A DNA stretch of 14,338 bases from Bacillota bacterium (GTDB lineage: Bacteria > Bacillota > Clostridia > Christensenellales > Aristaeellaceae). Made by a program: the position numbers and the translations under genes. Shown here piece by piece: positions 1-7,341 of the stretch. The notes under the pieces are model-generated. The model saw nothing but the letters and a program-made list of their open reading frames with translations. It was not told where the DNA came from and searched no databases. How positions within the stretch are numbered: position 1 is the first letter of the stretch; every line of letters starts with the position of its first letter. The DNA is taken from assembly GCA_023415145.1 (NCBI GenBank), contig JAEZLW010000187.1:1-14338 (forward strand), read 5' to 3'.

Positions 1-860
1 TCCGGGTGGCAGCGGGTCAGCGCGGGACACTGCTTTTCCTTGGCGTTTAACGTCAGGCTTCTGACATGCATGCCCTTTTCCCGCATCAGGCTGATGGCCT
101 GCAAGGCCGCCTGCCGCGCGGTAGTGCGGGCTGTAAGATAAAAAATTTGCCCGGTCAGCCCCTGGCCCAGCGCTTTCAGCGCAGGAAACAACACAGCGGC
201 GGATTTCCCCGTGCCGGTGGGCATGCTGGCAAACAGCCGCCGTTTTTGCCTGATGGCGGTAAATACCTGCACGGCCATCTCCCGCTGCCCTATACGGTAA
301 CTGTCAAAAGGAAAAGGCAGCGCTGCAAGGCTTTCGTCACGCTTTGCACGGTGCCGCCGCTGTACGGCCTCCCATTTTGCATAGGCGTCAAGCAGTGCCG
401 CAAACTCCTCCATAAGCGCGCAGGCCGCCATCTCCTCCTCAAAGGCCGCCCGCGCCTTACCCGCTTCGGTAACGTACGTAACAAGGATGCGCACGCCCGA
501 CTTGCCCATCGTCTGGCAGACCATGTGCCCGTACACAACGGCCTGGGCGCGGTGGGCCGGCCACGCCTTTTCCGGCGGCATATGGGTTTCATATGACAGC
601 TTCAGTTCCTCGATGATGGGGACATCCGCATCAAAATACGCATCCATCCGGCCGGCAATCTGAAAATCGATGCCCTCGGCAGATGTGTGAAGGCTCACCG
701 GCACTTCCGCCTGCCAGCCCGCTTCCAACTGGCCCTGGTGTGCCTTGTGCCCCTTCGTCCCCGCCTGCATGTCCTGCTTGCCGGCAGCGGGCAGGATATC
801 CTCCCCGTGAATGGAGAACTCCACCAGGTCGCGTGCCGATACCCGCTTGATTCCTTCCAT
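1..860 (-). CDS. PD-(D/E)XK nuclease / XPD-DinG-like DNA helicase, N-terminal part (partial, runs off left edge)
   Basis: This is the first 286 codons of a helicase gene that continues past base 1. The start is ATG at 860-858. The N-terminal half has a RecB/Cas4-type nuclease core: H38, D73 (in GRMD), E85-x-K87 (IEELK), then Q106 and Y110 (HRAQAVVY). A helicase domain follows, with Walker A PTGTGKS near residues 213-219. After it come C278 and C284 (KEKQC, TRCHP), which match the first two of the four cysteines of the XPD/DinG iron-sulfur cluster. Family knowledge: such clostridial proteins are about 750-800 residues with a C-terminal helicase domain, presumably acting in DNA repair or branched-DNA processing. 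The missing two thirds lie outside the window, so the second helicase domain and remaining cysteines cannot be checked. No tightly linked neighbour is visible; it is divergent from the potassium operon. Confidence 0.9.
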   Translation of the reverse strand, partial: MEGIKRVSARDLVEFSIHGEDILPAAGKQDMQAGTKGHKAHQGQLEAGWQAEVPVSLHTSAEGIDFQIAGRMDAYFDADVPIIEELKLSYETHMPPEKAWPAHRAQAVVYGHMVCQTMGKSGVRILVTYVTEAGKARAAFEEEMAACALMEEFAALLDAYAKWEAVQRRHRAKRDESLAALPFPFDSYRIGQREMAVQVFTAIRQKRRLFASMPTGTGKSAAVLFPALKALGQGLTGQIFYLTARTTARQAALQAISLMREKGMHVRSLTLNAKEKQCPALTRCHP

Positions 861-889
861 GCGTCCCCCACAAGCAAACGTTTGTTTCC

Positions 890-918
890 ATTATGACATA
901 CATGGCCTGCAGGCGCAA
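890..918 (-). promoter_or_regulatory. Candidate promoter for the nuclease-helicase gene
   Basis: Read on the minus strand, TTGCGC (918-913) and CATAAT (895-890) are separated by 17 bases, with a TG one base upstream of the -10 element (extended -10). The -35 match is weak. The perfect 10-base palindrome CAAACGTTTG (875-884) lies where transcription would begin and could be an operator. A second perfect palindrome, GCCTGCAGGC (905-914), lies across the inner edge of the -35 element and the spacer. It does not have the spacing of a LexA box. Confidence 0.4.
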
Positions 919-963
919 GGGGGCAAACATGATTGATACGGGAAGCAGATGTGATCAAAAGCG

Positions 964-991
964 ATTTCTCGCACATTCCGGCCCGAGAAAT
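964..991. promoter_or_regulatory. 8-bp inverted repeat upstream of the ktr promoter
   Basis: ATTTCTCG (964-971) is perfectly repeated in inverted orientation as CGAGAAAT (984-991), with 12 bases between the arms, so the arm centres are 20 bp (two helical turns) apart. It ends 21 bases before the -35 element of the ktr promoter, which suits a transcription-factor site. A short T run begins four bases after the right arm, so a weak terminator is the alternative, but no plus-strand gene ends upstream. Confidence 0.4.
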
Positions 992-1012
992 GCATTTTTC
1001 AACCGCTACCTG

Positions 1013-1040
1013 TTGACATTTTCATTGACTGGATTATACT
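1013..1040 (+). promoter_or_regulatory. Sigma-A type promoter of the ktr operon
   Basis: A perfect TTGACA (1013-1018) is followed after 16 bases by TATACT (1035-1040). Transcription would start near 1047 and leave an untranslated leader of about 160 bases before the small RCK-like gene. Confidence 0.7.
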
Positions 1041-1205
1041 GTTTGCTTGTCGCTTATATAGCGGCGGATGTATCAAGGAAATGCATGGTTACAATCGCGC
1101 TTTTTAATCTTTGGCGAGTCTTTATACTTTCTTTATGCAAATGCCTTCAGTTTGAATCCCGTATTAATGCCTATGCCGTTATACTGATGGCCGGAGGTGA
1201 AAATC
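1041..1205 (+). other. Leader of the ktr operon, no recognised RNA element
   Basis: This is the second half of the 345-base gap 861-1205. It holds no convincing gene. Potassium-uptake genes in Gram-positive bacteria often carry a ydaO c-di-AMP riboswitch, but I could not find its conserved blocks here. The leader ends in a strong ribosome binding site, GGAGG (1193-1197), 8 bases before the ATG at 1206. TTATACT occurs at 1122-1128 and 1179-1185 without a usable -35 partner. Confidence 0.4.
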
Positions 1206-1658
1206 ATGCCGGCCTGGGTAATCATCCTGCTGTTCGCGGCAGCGCTTATCGGCGGCTATATGGCTATGGCTGGGTTGGATCGAACGCTGGATTCCCAAAA
1301 AGAAGCTTCGACCTGCCCAATTGAAGCAGAGACGCTGCTGTTCGGACATGAGGAGGATATTTTCATTGCCAGGGAGTGGCTCAAAAAGCATGATTTTTGC
1401 TATGATGAAGTAGACACGCCAACACTGCCCGTGGCAGGAAATTTTCATTTATTGCTGGCGTTGTCCAATAGTGATGTGGACAACCTGCTCCTATGCGCCG
1501 CCGCCAGGCAACGCTTTGAAACAATCAAAACTGCTGCCAGGCTAACCGACTCGGTTTACCTGCCTGTATTCAAGGATGCAGGCGTCGACTACATCCTGCC
1601 CGATGTTCGGGAGAATGAAATTACGGAGTTGTTGAATCATGTCCATCCGCGTGTTTGA
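1206..1658 (+). CDS. Small membrane-anchored, degenerate RCK (TrkA-N)-like protein
   Basis: A 150-residue protein of uncertain function. The start is ATG 1206, placed 8 bases after GGAGG; an in-frame GTG at 1197 overlaps that site and is unlikely. Residues 3-22 form one hydrophobic segment, probably a membrane anchor with the rest in the cytosol. Residues 40-135 resemble the N-terminal Rossmann half of an RCK domain: strand LLALSNSDVDNLLLCAAAR (about 83-101) fits the 'a.tdsD..Nl..a..A' pattern of TrkA-N, and the later VYLPVFKDAGVDYILP (about 117-132) fits 'y...f...Gvd.vi.P'. The expected GxGxxG is replaced by FGHEED (46-51), so normal NAD(H)/ATP binding is doubtful. No RCK-C half follows. It is first in the operon, and its last 20 bases overlap the start of ktrB, implying translational coupling. 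Inferred role: accessory or regulator of the Ktr channel. No established name is known to me. Confidence 0.75.
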   Translation: MPAWVIILLFAAALIGGYMAMAGLDRTLDSQKEASTCPIEAETLLFGHEEDIFIAREWLKKHDFCYDEVDTPTLPVAGNFHLLLALSNSDVDNLLLCAAARQRFETIKTAARLTDSVYLPVFKDAGVDYILPDVRENEITELLNHVHPRV

Positions 1659-2988
1659 CAAGCGGAAAGTCAACGAAAGCCAGGTATTGGCGCTGGGCTT
1701 TTTTATGGTGATCCTTTTGGGGGCGACGCTTTTGCGCCTGCCCATCGCCTCCCGCAACGGCGTGCCCCTCCCCTGGATCGACGCCATCTTTACCGCTTCT
1801 TCCGCCACATGTGTCACAGGCCTGGTGGTGTACGATACGTATACCCAGTTCACCTTGTTTGGGCAAACGGTGATCCTGCTTTTGCTCCAGGTAGGCGGCC
1901 TGGGCTTTATGACGGTTGCCACCATGTTCTCCATGTTCATGGGCCGGCGCATCGGATTAGCTGAACGTGGCCTGATGAAGGAATCCATCGGCACGCTGCA
2001 GGTGGGCGGCATCGTACGCATGCTCAAGCACGTGCTCATAGGCACCGCCTTTTTGGAAGGCATCGGGGCCATTTTGCTCTCCATACGCTTCATCCCGCAA
2101 ATGGGCTGGGCCACAGGCATTTATTACGGCATCTTTCATTCCGTATCCGCCTTTTGCAATGCGGGCTTTGACCTGATGGGCCGCTTCGGCCCCTATTCCT
2201 CCCTGGTGCCTTACCAGGGCGATGTTTTGGTAAACGTGGTTGTCATGTCGCTGATCGTGTTCGGCGGCCTGGGATTTGTGGTATGGGAGGATCTTTATGT
2301 CAAGCGTTTCCGCTTATCCCGTATGAGCCTGCATGCCAAGGCTGTATTGATCTTCACCGCCTTCCTCATCATAAGCGGTGCGGCCTTGTTTTTCTTCCTG
2401 GAGCGGGACAACGCTTTGGCCGGCATGCCTCTTGGAACCAGGATTATGGCCAGCCTGTTTCAATCGATCACGCCCCGCACAGCAGGCTTCAATACTGTCA
2501 GCATGAGCGGCTTAACCGGCGGCGGCAAGCTGCTGATTATGCTGCTGATGGCCATCGGCGGCAGCCCCGGCTCTACCGCCGGCGGTATGAAGACCACCAC
2601 GGTGCTTGTTCTGCTTCTGGCATCCTTTTCCTTTATCCGCGGCCGGGAGGATGTCAACTATATGGACAGGCGGCTGGATACAAATGTGGCCCGCAAAGCT
2701 TTTTCCATCCTCACCCTTTATCTTGCAGCCACTATTCTGGCCATTTTGGCTGTAGCGGCCATGCAGCCCTTTTTGCTGGAAGACACGGCCTTTGAAATGA
2801 TTTCCGCCTTGAGTACCGTCGGGCTGACAACAGGCATCACTCCATCTTTAAACCCCGCGGCCAGAATCATCGTTTCCATGCTGGTATACCTGGGCCGGGT
2901 AGGCGCCATATCGGTTTTGATGGCACTGACCCACCATCAAAATGGCTTGAATATGAAGAAACCCGTTGATAAAATGATTGTAGGATAA
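1639..2988 (+). CDS. ktrB: Potassium-uptake channel subunit KtrB (TrkH/KtrB family)
   Basis: This 449-residue integral membrane protein is the potassium-conducting subunit of the Ktr system, normally a dimer sitting on a KtrA ring. All four pore-loop signatures are visible in order: SATCVTGL, SAFCNAGF, PRTAGFNT and STVGLTTG, each with the filter glycine. The conserved loop after the third pore (GGSPGSTAGGMKTTT) matches the intramembrane gate of this family. Length is typical of KtrB. The ATG at 1639 lies inside the end of the preceding small gene (20-base overlap), with a modest GGAG at 1625-1628. ktrA follows after 12 bases. No frameshift or missing motif is seen. Confidence 0.96.
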   Translation: MSIRVFDKRKVNESQVLALGFFMVILLGATLLRLPIASRNGVPLPWIDAIFTASSATCVTGLVVYDTYTQFTLFGQTVILLLLQVGGLGFMTVATMFSMFMGRRIGLAERGLMKESIGTLQVGGIVRMLKHVLIGTAFLEGIGAILLSIRFIPQMGWATGIYYGIFHSVSAFCNAGFDLMGRFGPYSSLVPYQGDVLVNVVVMSLIVFGGLGFVVWEDLYVKRFRLSRMSLHAKAVLIFTAFLIISGAALFFFLERDNALAGMPLGTRIMASLFQSITPRTAGFNTVSMSGLTGGGKLLIMLLMAIGGSPGSTAGGMKTTTVLVLLLASFSFIRGREDVNYMDRRLDTNVARKAFSILTLYLAATILAILAVAAMQPFLLEDTAFEMISALSTVGLTTGITPSLNPAARIIVSMLVYLGRVGAISVLMALTHHQNGLNMKKPVDKMIVG

Positions 2989-3000
2989 GGAGAAGGAATC

Positions 3001-3651
3001 ATGAAATCCATTTTGGTGATTGGTCTTGGACGGTTTGGCCGGCATCTGGCCATAAAGTTTGCCGAGCTTCGGGATGAAGTGATGGTTGTGGATAACGACG
3101 AGGCACGTGTCAATGCCCTGGCTCCCCTTGTCACTTCTGCCCAGATCGGCGACTGCACCGACGAGCGGGTGTTGGATACGCTGGGTGTGCGCAATTTCGA
3201 TATCTGCTTTGTGTGCATCGGGAGCCACTTCCAGTCTTCCCTGGAGATCACCTCACTCCTGAAGGAAATGGGTGCTGTCCGGGTCATCGCCAAGGCGGAC
3301 CGGGATATTCATGCCAAGTTTTTGCTGCGCAACGGCGCGGACGAGGTGATCTACCCCGAAAAAGAGGTGGCTCACCGTACCGCCATCAAGCACAGCGCAG
3401 GCCATGCCTTTGATTACATCGAATGGGCGGAGGATTACTGCATTGCCGAGGTACCGCCTCTTCGCAGCTGGATTGGCAAAAGCATACGCGAAGTGGCTGT
3501 CCGTACAGAATACAAGGTGGGCATCATTGCGATCAAGGGACGCAGCGGATTTTCCCAATCACCGGAAGCCGGGTACGTTTTTTCGGATGGCGATCATTTG
3601 GTCATTGCCGGCAACAAAAAGGATGTAGTCAAAGTACTGAACAAAACGTAA
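3001..3651 (+). CDS. ktrA: Potassium-uptake gating subunit KtrA (RCK protein)
   Basis: This 216-residue cytosolic protein assembles as a ring that binds nucleotide and gates KtrB. The N-terminal RCK domain has a canonical GLGRFG (8-13) and an acidic residue at the end of strand 2 (VVDND, D31), typical for NAD(H)/ATP binding. An RCK-C domain occupies roughly residues 130-215, ending in a GDHLVIAG strand; in relatives this domain can bind c-di-AMP. Length matches the family (about 220). The ATG at 3001 has AAGGAGAAGG just upstream, overlapping the end of ktrB. It is last in the operon, followed by a clear terminator. Confidence 0.96.
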   Translation: MKSILVIGLGRFGRHLAIKFAELRDEVMVVDNDEARVNALAPLVTSAQIGDCTDERVLDTLGVRNFDICFVCIGSHFQSSLEITSLLKEMGAVRVIAKADRDIHAKFLLRNGADEVIYPEKEVAHRTAIKHSAGHAFDYIEWAEDYCIAEVPPLRSWIGKSIREVAVRTEYKVGIIAIKGRSGFSQSPEAGYVFSDGDHLVIAGNKKDVVKVLNKT

Positions 3652-3670
3652 TGGGATTGTCGTATCCATG

Positions 3671-3702
3671 CTGCAAGCCGTACCGAAAGGCGCGGCTTTT
3701 TT
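3671..3702 (+). terminator. Rho-independent terminator of the ktr operon
   Basis: AAGCCG (3675-3680) pairs with CGGCTT (3693-3698); inside, CC-GAAA-GG forms a short stem with a GNRA-type tetraloop. Six Ts follow (3697-3702). It starts about 20 bases after the ktrA stop. Confidence 0.8.
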
Positions 3703-3742
3703 GCTGCAGCGTATATACAGGCAATATGCAGTATTCTTTTTG

Positions 3743-3772
3743 TTGTTTAAATCCATCAGAATCGTGTATAAT
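3743..3772 (+). promoter_or_regulatory. Promoter of the LRR protein gene
   Basis: A perfect TATAAT (3767-3772) is preceded by TTGTTT (3743-3748) at 18 bases. The -35 is imperfect. Its position between the ktr terminator and the LRR start supports independent transcription. Confidence 0.55.
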
Positions 3773-3831
3773 GCCATCATCCTGTTTGCCTATTCCCGTT
3801 TTCCGATTGCCGCAAAGGGAGAGATCCTCAG

Positions 3832-5799
3832 ATGATGTACAAGTGGGCCGCGCTTATGGTCCTTGCAGCCATACTATCGTTTGCACCCTGCAGTGCGTTG
3901 TGTGAGGCCGCGAAGGAATACACAAGTCACCCCTATACCTACACATTGTCAGACGAAGGCGCTGCAATTACCGCCTGCGAAAACCCCGTTGGGGATTGGG
4001 TTGTACCAGACAGCCTGGATGGCCATCCTGTTGTGGCGATCGGCAAAAATGTTTTTGTCTTGAATGAAAAAATTACGTCCGTTTCTCTCCCGGATGGCGT
4101 GACAACCATCGGTGAAGGTGCGTTCCGCGGGTGTATAAGCCTTGTTTCCATCTCCCTGCCTGATAACCTGGCTGTCATCGAAAAGGATGCGTTATCACAG
4201 TGCTCAAGCCTTGCCTCCATCATCCTTCCCGGCCATTTGACCACTATCGGTGCATGGGCGCTGTCCGGCTGCGAAAGCCTTGAAGCCATCACCATTCCAG
4301 GCAGCGTGATGGAAGTTGGTTTCAACGCCTTTTCTGATTGCAAAAAACTTCAGGCCATCCAGGTGGAAGAGGGCAACAACGCTTATGCACAAACAGACGG
4401 CGTATTGTTTGACAAGGTCAAGAAGATGCTGCACTCCTATCCCGCCGGGAAAGCCGCAGCGGAATATCTGGTTCCGCAGGGAACGAATAGTATCGGTGAA
4501 GGAGCATTTTATGGGTGCGCAAAGCTCATATCCGTCCTTCTTCCTGACAGCGTTACCGTCATAGGAGATCATGCGTTTCGCAATTGCTTGGGTTTGGGTT
4601 CCATCCAGATCCCCGGCAGCGTTACTATCCTTGGACACTATGCATTTGCCGGCTGCAAAGGCCTTGGCTCCATTGCCATTCCCTTAAGCGTTACAAGCAT
4701 TGCACCCACCGCTTTTTACTACTGCCCAAGCCTTCAAAACATCCTCGTGGAGGATGGCAATGATGTTTATGATCAGATCGGCGGCGTACTGTTTGATAAA
4801 ACGCAAAAAATGCTGCATACGTATCCCAACGCGAAAACAACGGCTGTATACCAGGTTCCCAAAGGCATTGAAAAAATCGGTCCGTACGCTTTTTTAGGTT
4901 GCGGCAATCTGAATGACATCCTTCTCCCGGATAGTTTGACAAGCATCGGAGAATTTGCATTTCATAGCTGCAAAAGAATCACATCCCTGCTCATCCCCGA
5001 CGGAGTAAACAGCATTGGGGAAGGAGCGTTTACCTTATGCCAAGGATTGACCACCGTGAACATCCCCGCCGGGGTGACAAGCATAACAGAAAATATGTTT
5101 TCCAACTGCTCTGGCCTTGCATCCATCACCATTCCCAATGGTGTTTCCACCATTGGCAAGAGAGCTTTTCATGGCTGCTCCAGCCTTGCTTCCGTCAGCA
5201 TACCTGCCAGCGTTACGAGCATAGGGGAAAATGCATTTGGCTTGTGTAATAGTCTTGCCTCCGTCTTTATTTCATCCGGCGTAACCGAAATATCGGAAAA
5301 AGCGTTTTATCATTGCACTTCCCTCCAAAAAATCAACATCCCGGAGAGTGTAAAAAGCATAGGCCCTGCGGCCTTCCTGGACTGCGAACGCCTTGCAGCC
5401 ATTGATGTTGCTCCGGGCAGTTCTTACTATGAACAATCCGGCGGCGTATTGTTCGATAAGAAGCAAAAAATGCTGCACACCTATCCCCAGGGAAAAACCG
5501 AACTGATTTATCAGGTGCCGCAGGGAGTTGAAATCATTGGCGAAGCTGCCTTCGAATACTGCAACGGCGTAACCTCCGTGATCCTGCCCGACAGTGTAAC
5601 CGCCATACAAAAAAGAGCCTTCTGGGGCATGCGGGGTCTGGAGTCCGTTACCCTGCCCGAAAGCATCTCTTTCCTTGACAAAACGTCATTTGATTGGCTG
5701 ATGGGCATTGAGGTCTATGTTCCCGAAGGAAGTTTTGTCCATCAGTATATGGCTGAGAATGGGCTCCCCTTCACGGTTCTGCCCTCATGGCTAAACTAA
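3832..5799 (+). CDS. Secreted BspA-like leucine-rich repeat protein
   Basis: A 655-residue exported protein. The first 26 or so residues look like a signal peptide: Lys near the start, a hydrophobic core, then a small-residue cleavage region around CSALCEA. The remainder is built from about 20 repeats of 23 residues with the pattern 'VTSIG..AF..C.sL..I.IP', the LRR_5 (BspA/Treponema pallidum) type. Three related inserts of about 40 residues (near 178, 306 and 526), each containing GVLFDK..KMLH.YP, interrupt the array. The C-terminus ends in a degenerate cap repeat and FTVLPSWLN; no LPxTG sorting signal or membrane anchor is present, so it is probably released or held non-covalently. AAAGGGAG (3814-3821) precedes ATG 3832; ATG 3835 is possible. 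Relatives mediate adhesion or binding, but the ligand here is unknown. It lies between two potassium systems, with its own promoter and terminator. Confidence 0.9.
   Translation: MMYKWAALMVLAAILSFAPCSALCEAAKEYTSHPYTYTLSDEGAAITACENPVGDWVVPDSLDGHPVVAIGKNVFVLNEKITSVSLPDGVTTIGEGAFRGCISLVSISLPDNLAVIEKDALSQCSSLASIILPGHLTTIGAWALSGCESLEAITIPGSVMEVGFNAFSDCKKLQAIQVEEGNNAYAQTDGVLFDKVKKMLHSYPAGKAAAEYLVPQGTNSIGEGAFYGCAKLISVLLPDSVTVIGDHAFRNCLGLGSIQIPGSVTILGHYAFAGCKGLGSIAIPLSVTSIAPTAFYYCPSLQNILVEDGNDVYDQIGGVLFDKTQKMLHTYPNAKTTAVYQVPKGIEKIGPYAFLGCGNLNDILLPDSLTSIGEFAFHSCKRITSLLIPDGVNSIGEGAFTLCQGLTTVNIPAGVTSITENMFSNCSGLASITIPNGVSTIGKRAFHGCSSLASVSIPASVTSIGENAFGLCNSLASVFISSGVTEISEKAFYHCTSLQKINIPESVKSIGPAAFLDCERLAAIDVAPGSSYYEQSGGVLFDKKQKMLHTYPQGKTELIYQVPQGVEIIGEAAFEYCNGVTSVILPDSVTAIQKRAFWGMRGLESVTLPESISFLDKTSFDWLMGIEVYVPEGSFVHQYMAENGLPFTVLPSWLN
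4363..5526 (+). repeat. Three-copy insert module within the LRR gene
   Basis: Residues 178-218, 306-345 and 526-565 are three diverged copies of one module (GVLFDKVKKMLHSYP, GVLFDKTQKMLHTYP, GVLFDKKQKMLHTYP). They follow LRR units 5, 9 and 17, so 4 and then 8 repeats lie between copies. This suggests growth by duplication of a four-repeat block. Confidence 0.75.
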
Positions 5800-5838
5800 A
5801 CGTGGATGGCGGCATTTCACGTGGAATCATAATAAGTT

Positions 5839-5880
5839 CCCGGGAGAGCTTCATGAAAAAGGAGTCATCCCGGGGTTTTT
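5839..5880 (+). terminator. Terminator after the LRR gene (between convergent genes)
   Basis: CCCGGGA (5839-5845) pairs with TCCCGGG (5868-5874) across a 22-base loop, followed by TTTTT (5876-5880). It separates the plus-strand LRR gene from the convergent end of trkH. The minus-strand side has only a weak T-rich tail, so bidirectional use is uncertain. Confidence 0.6.
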
Positions 5881-5889
5881 ATCAACTGT

Positions 5890-7341
5890 CTACTGCTTTT
5901 TCCACACCGCCGGATGGAACAAAACAAAGATCGGGAAAAGCTCCAGCCGTCCAGCCAGCATGATCAATGACAAAACGATCTTGGAAAGCCCGCTGTACCC
6001 CGCAAAGTTTCCAATGGCTCCCACTGCCCCAAGGCCAGGGCCAATGTTTGATATACAGCTTAACGTCGCTGTGAAGTTGGTTTCCAGATCATACCGGTTA
6101 TCAAGGGATATGATAAGCGTACCCGCTAACAGCAGCACCAGATAGGCGAAAAAGAAAACCGCCGTCTGGCTCAGCATATCCTCCTCAACGGCTTTTCCCT
6201 CCAGGCGGACCACCTTCACCTTGCGGGTCTGAAATGTAAGATTAACCTGCCGCAAGCCCATTTTACAAAGCAGCATGGCCCGCACCACTTTGATACCGCC
6301 GCCGGTGGACCCGGCGCTGGCCCCGATGAACATCAATATCACCAGTAAAACCCGGCTGAACTGCGGCCAAAGGTTGAAGTCTGCCGTCACATACCCCGTG
6401 GTGCTCATGATGCTGGCCATATGGAAGCTGCCATAACGCAGCGCCGTAAAAAAGTTTCCATACACAGGCAAAAGGTTGAGTGTGATCAGCAAGGCTGAAA
6501 TACCCGCAATCATCAAAAAGGCACGCAATTCCTCACTGTGAACCAGATCCCGCATTGAGCCTTGCAGCAGCTTGTAGTACAATGCAAAGTTTACGCCAAA
6601 GGCCAGCATAAACACGGTGATGATGCCGTCGACCAGGGGATTTTTGAATGCCCCTACGCTCAGAGCGTAATTGCTGAAACCACCGGTTCCCGCTGTGCCA
6701 AAGGCATGAATCACCGCGTCGTACAAGCTCATCCCCGCCAGCATCAGCAGCACCACGAGCACGGCGGTGAGCGCTGTATAAATCAAATACAGCAGCTTTG
6801 CCGTGTTTCCCATCTTGGGTACCAGCTTGGACAGGCTGGGTCCGGGGCTTTCGGCCCGCATCAGATGGGAGGTGCGCCCTGACATGGTGGGCAGTATGGC
6901 CAGCGTCAACACCAGCACCCCCATGCCACCGATCCAGTGGGTAAAGCTTCGCCAAAAAAAGACACCCCGGTAATCATGGCCGGGAAAATCACTGAGCACG
7001 GATGCGCCTGTTGTTGTGAAGCCGCTGACACACTCAAAAAATGCATCTGCCATGTTCGGGATCAGGCCTGAAAATACAAAGGGGAGACTGCCGAAAAAGC
7101 TCATCAGCACCCAGGCGGCACCAACGGCCACAAAGCCTTCCCGGGCCCGAAGGTTTAAATCCCTGGGCCTGGAAAAAGCCCACATGGGGGCGGCCACAAG
7201 CAATGTAAGGCCTATGGTTTTGACAAAGGCCAGCGTATCTCCATCACCGTAGTGCAAGGATACGGCAAGACTCAGCGCCATGGCACCGGCTTCTATCAAC
7301 AGTATCTTACCAAGTACATTCAGCAGCAGACGCTTGTTCAT
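5890..7341 (-). CDS. trkH: Potassium-uptake channel TrkH
   Basis: This 483-residue membrane protein is the potassium-translocating subunit of a Trk system. The four pore signatures are SGFTTTGAS, GTAGTGGFSN, MSTTGYVTAD and SNIGPGLG. The gate loop GASAGSTGGGIK follows pore 3, and AESPGPS (after TM4) is a family motif. The fourth filter (SNIGPGLG) is the Trk form, distinct from the KtrB in this window. The start codon ATG (7341-7339) overlaps the trkA stop as ATGA, a classic sign of translational coupling. Length is typical for TrkH. No defects are seen. Confidence 0.96.
   Translation of the reverse strand: MNKRLLLNVLGKILLIEAGAMALSLAVSLHYGDGDTLAFVKTIGLTLLVAAPMWAFSRPRDLNLRAREGFVAVGAAWVLMSFFGSLPFVFSGLIPNMADAFFECVSGFTTTGASVLSDFPGHDYRGVFFWRSFTHWIGGMGVLVLTLAILPTMSGRTSHLMRAESPGPSLSKLVPKMGNTAKLLYLIYTALTAVLVVLLMLAGMSLYDAVIHAFGTAGTGGFSNYALSVGAFKNPLVDGIITVFMLAFGVNFALYYKLLQGSMRDLVHSEELRAFLMIAGISALLITLNLLPVYGNFFTALRYGSFHMASIMSTTGYVTADFNLWPQFSRVLLVILMFIGASAGSTGGGIKVVRAMLLCKMGLRQVNLTFQTRKVKVVRLEGKAVEEDMLSQTAVFFFAYLVLLLAGTLIISLDNRYDLETNFTATLSCISNIGPGLGAVGAIGNFAGYSGLSKIVLSLIMLAGRLELFPIFVLFHPAVWKKQ

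Noticed and set aside
875..884. LexA (SOS) box before the helicase gene
   Set aside because: The palindrome CAAACGTTTG has no 4-base spacer between AAC and GTT, unlike the Gram-positive LexA site.
1034..1185. Three copies of TTATACT (1034, 1122, 1179) as tandem promoters
   Set aside because: Only the first has a -35 partner at proper spacing; the last lies too close to the ribosome binding site.
1041..1205. ydaO-type c-di-AMP riboswitch in the ktr leader
   Set aside because: Position and genes fit, but the conserved purine-rich blocks of the riboswitch are not present.
893..1324. Plus-strand 143-codon open frame
   Set aside because: No ribosome binding site, no recognisable composition, and it runs into the well-supported small RCK-like gene in another frame.
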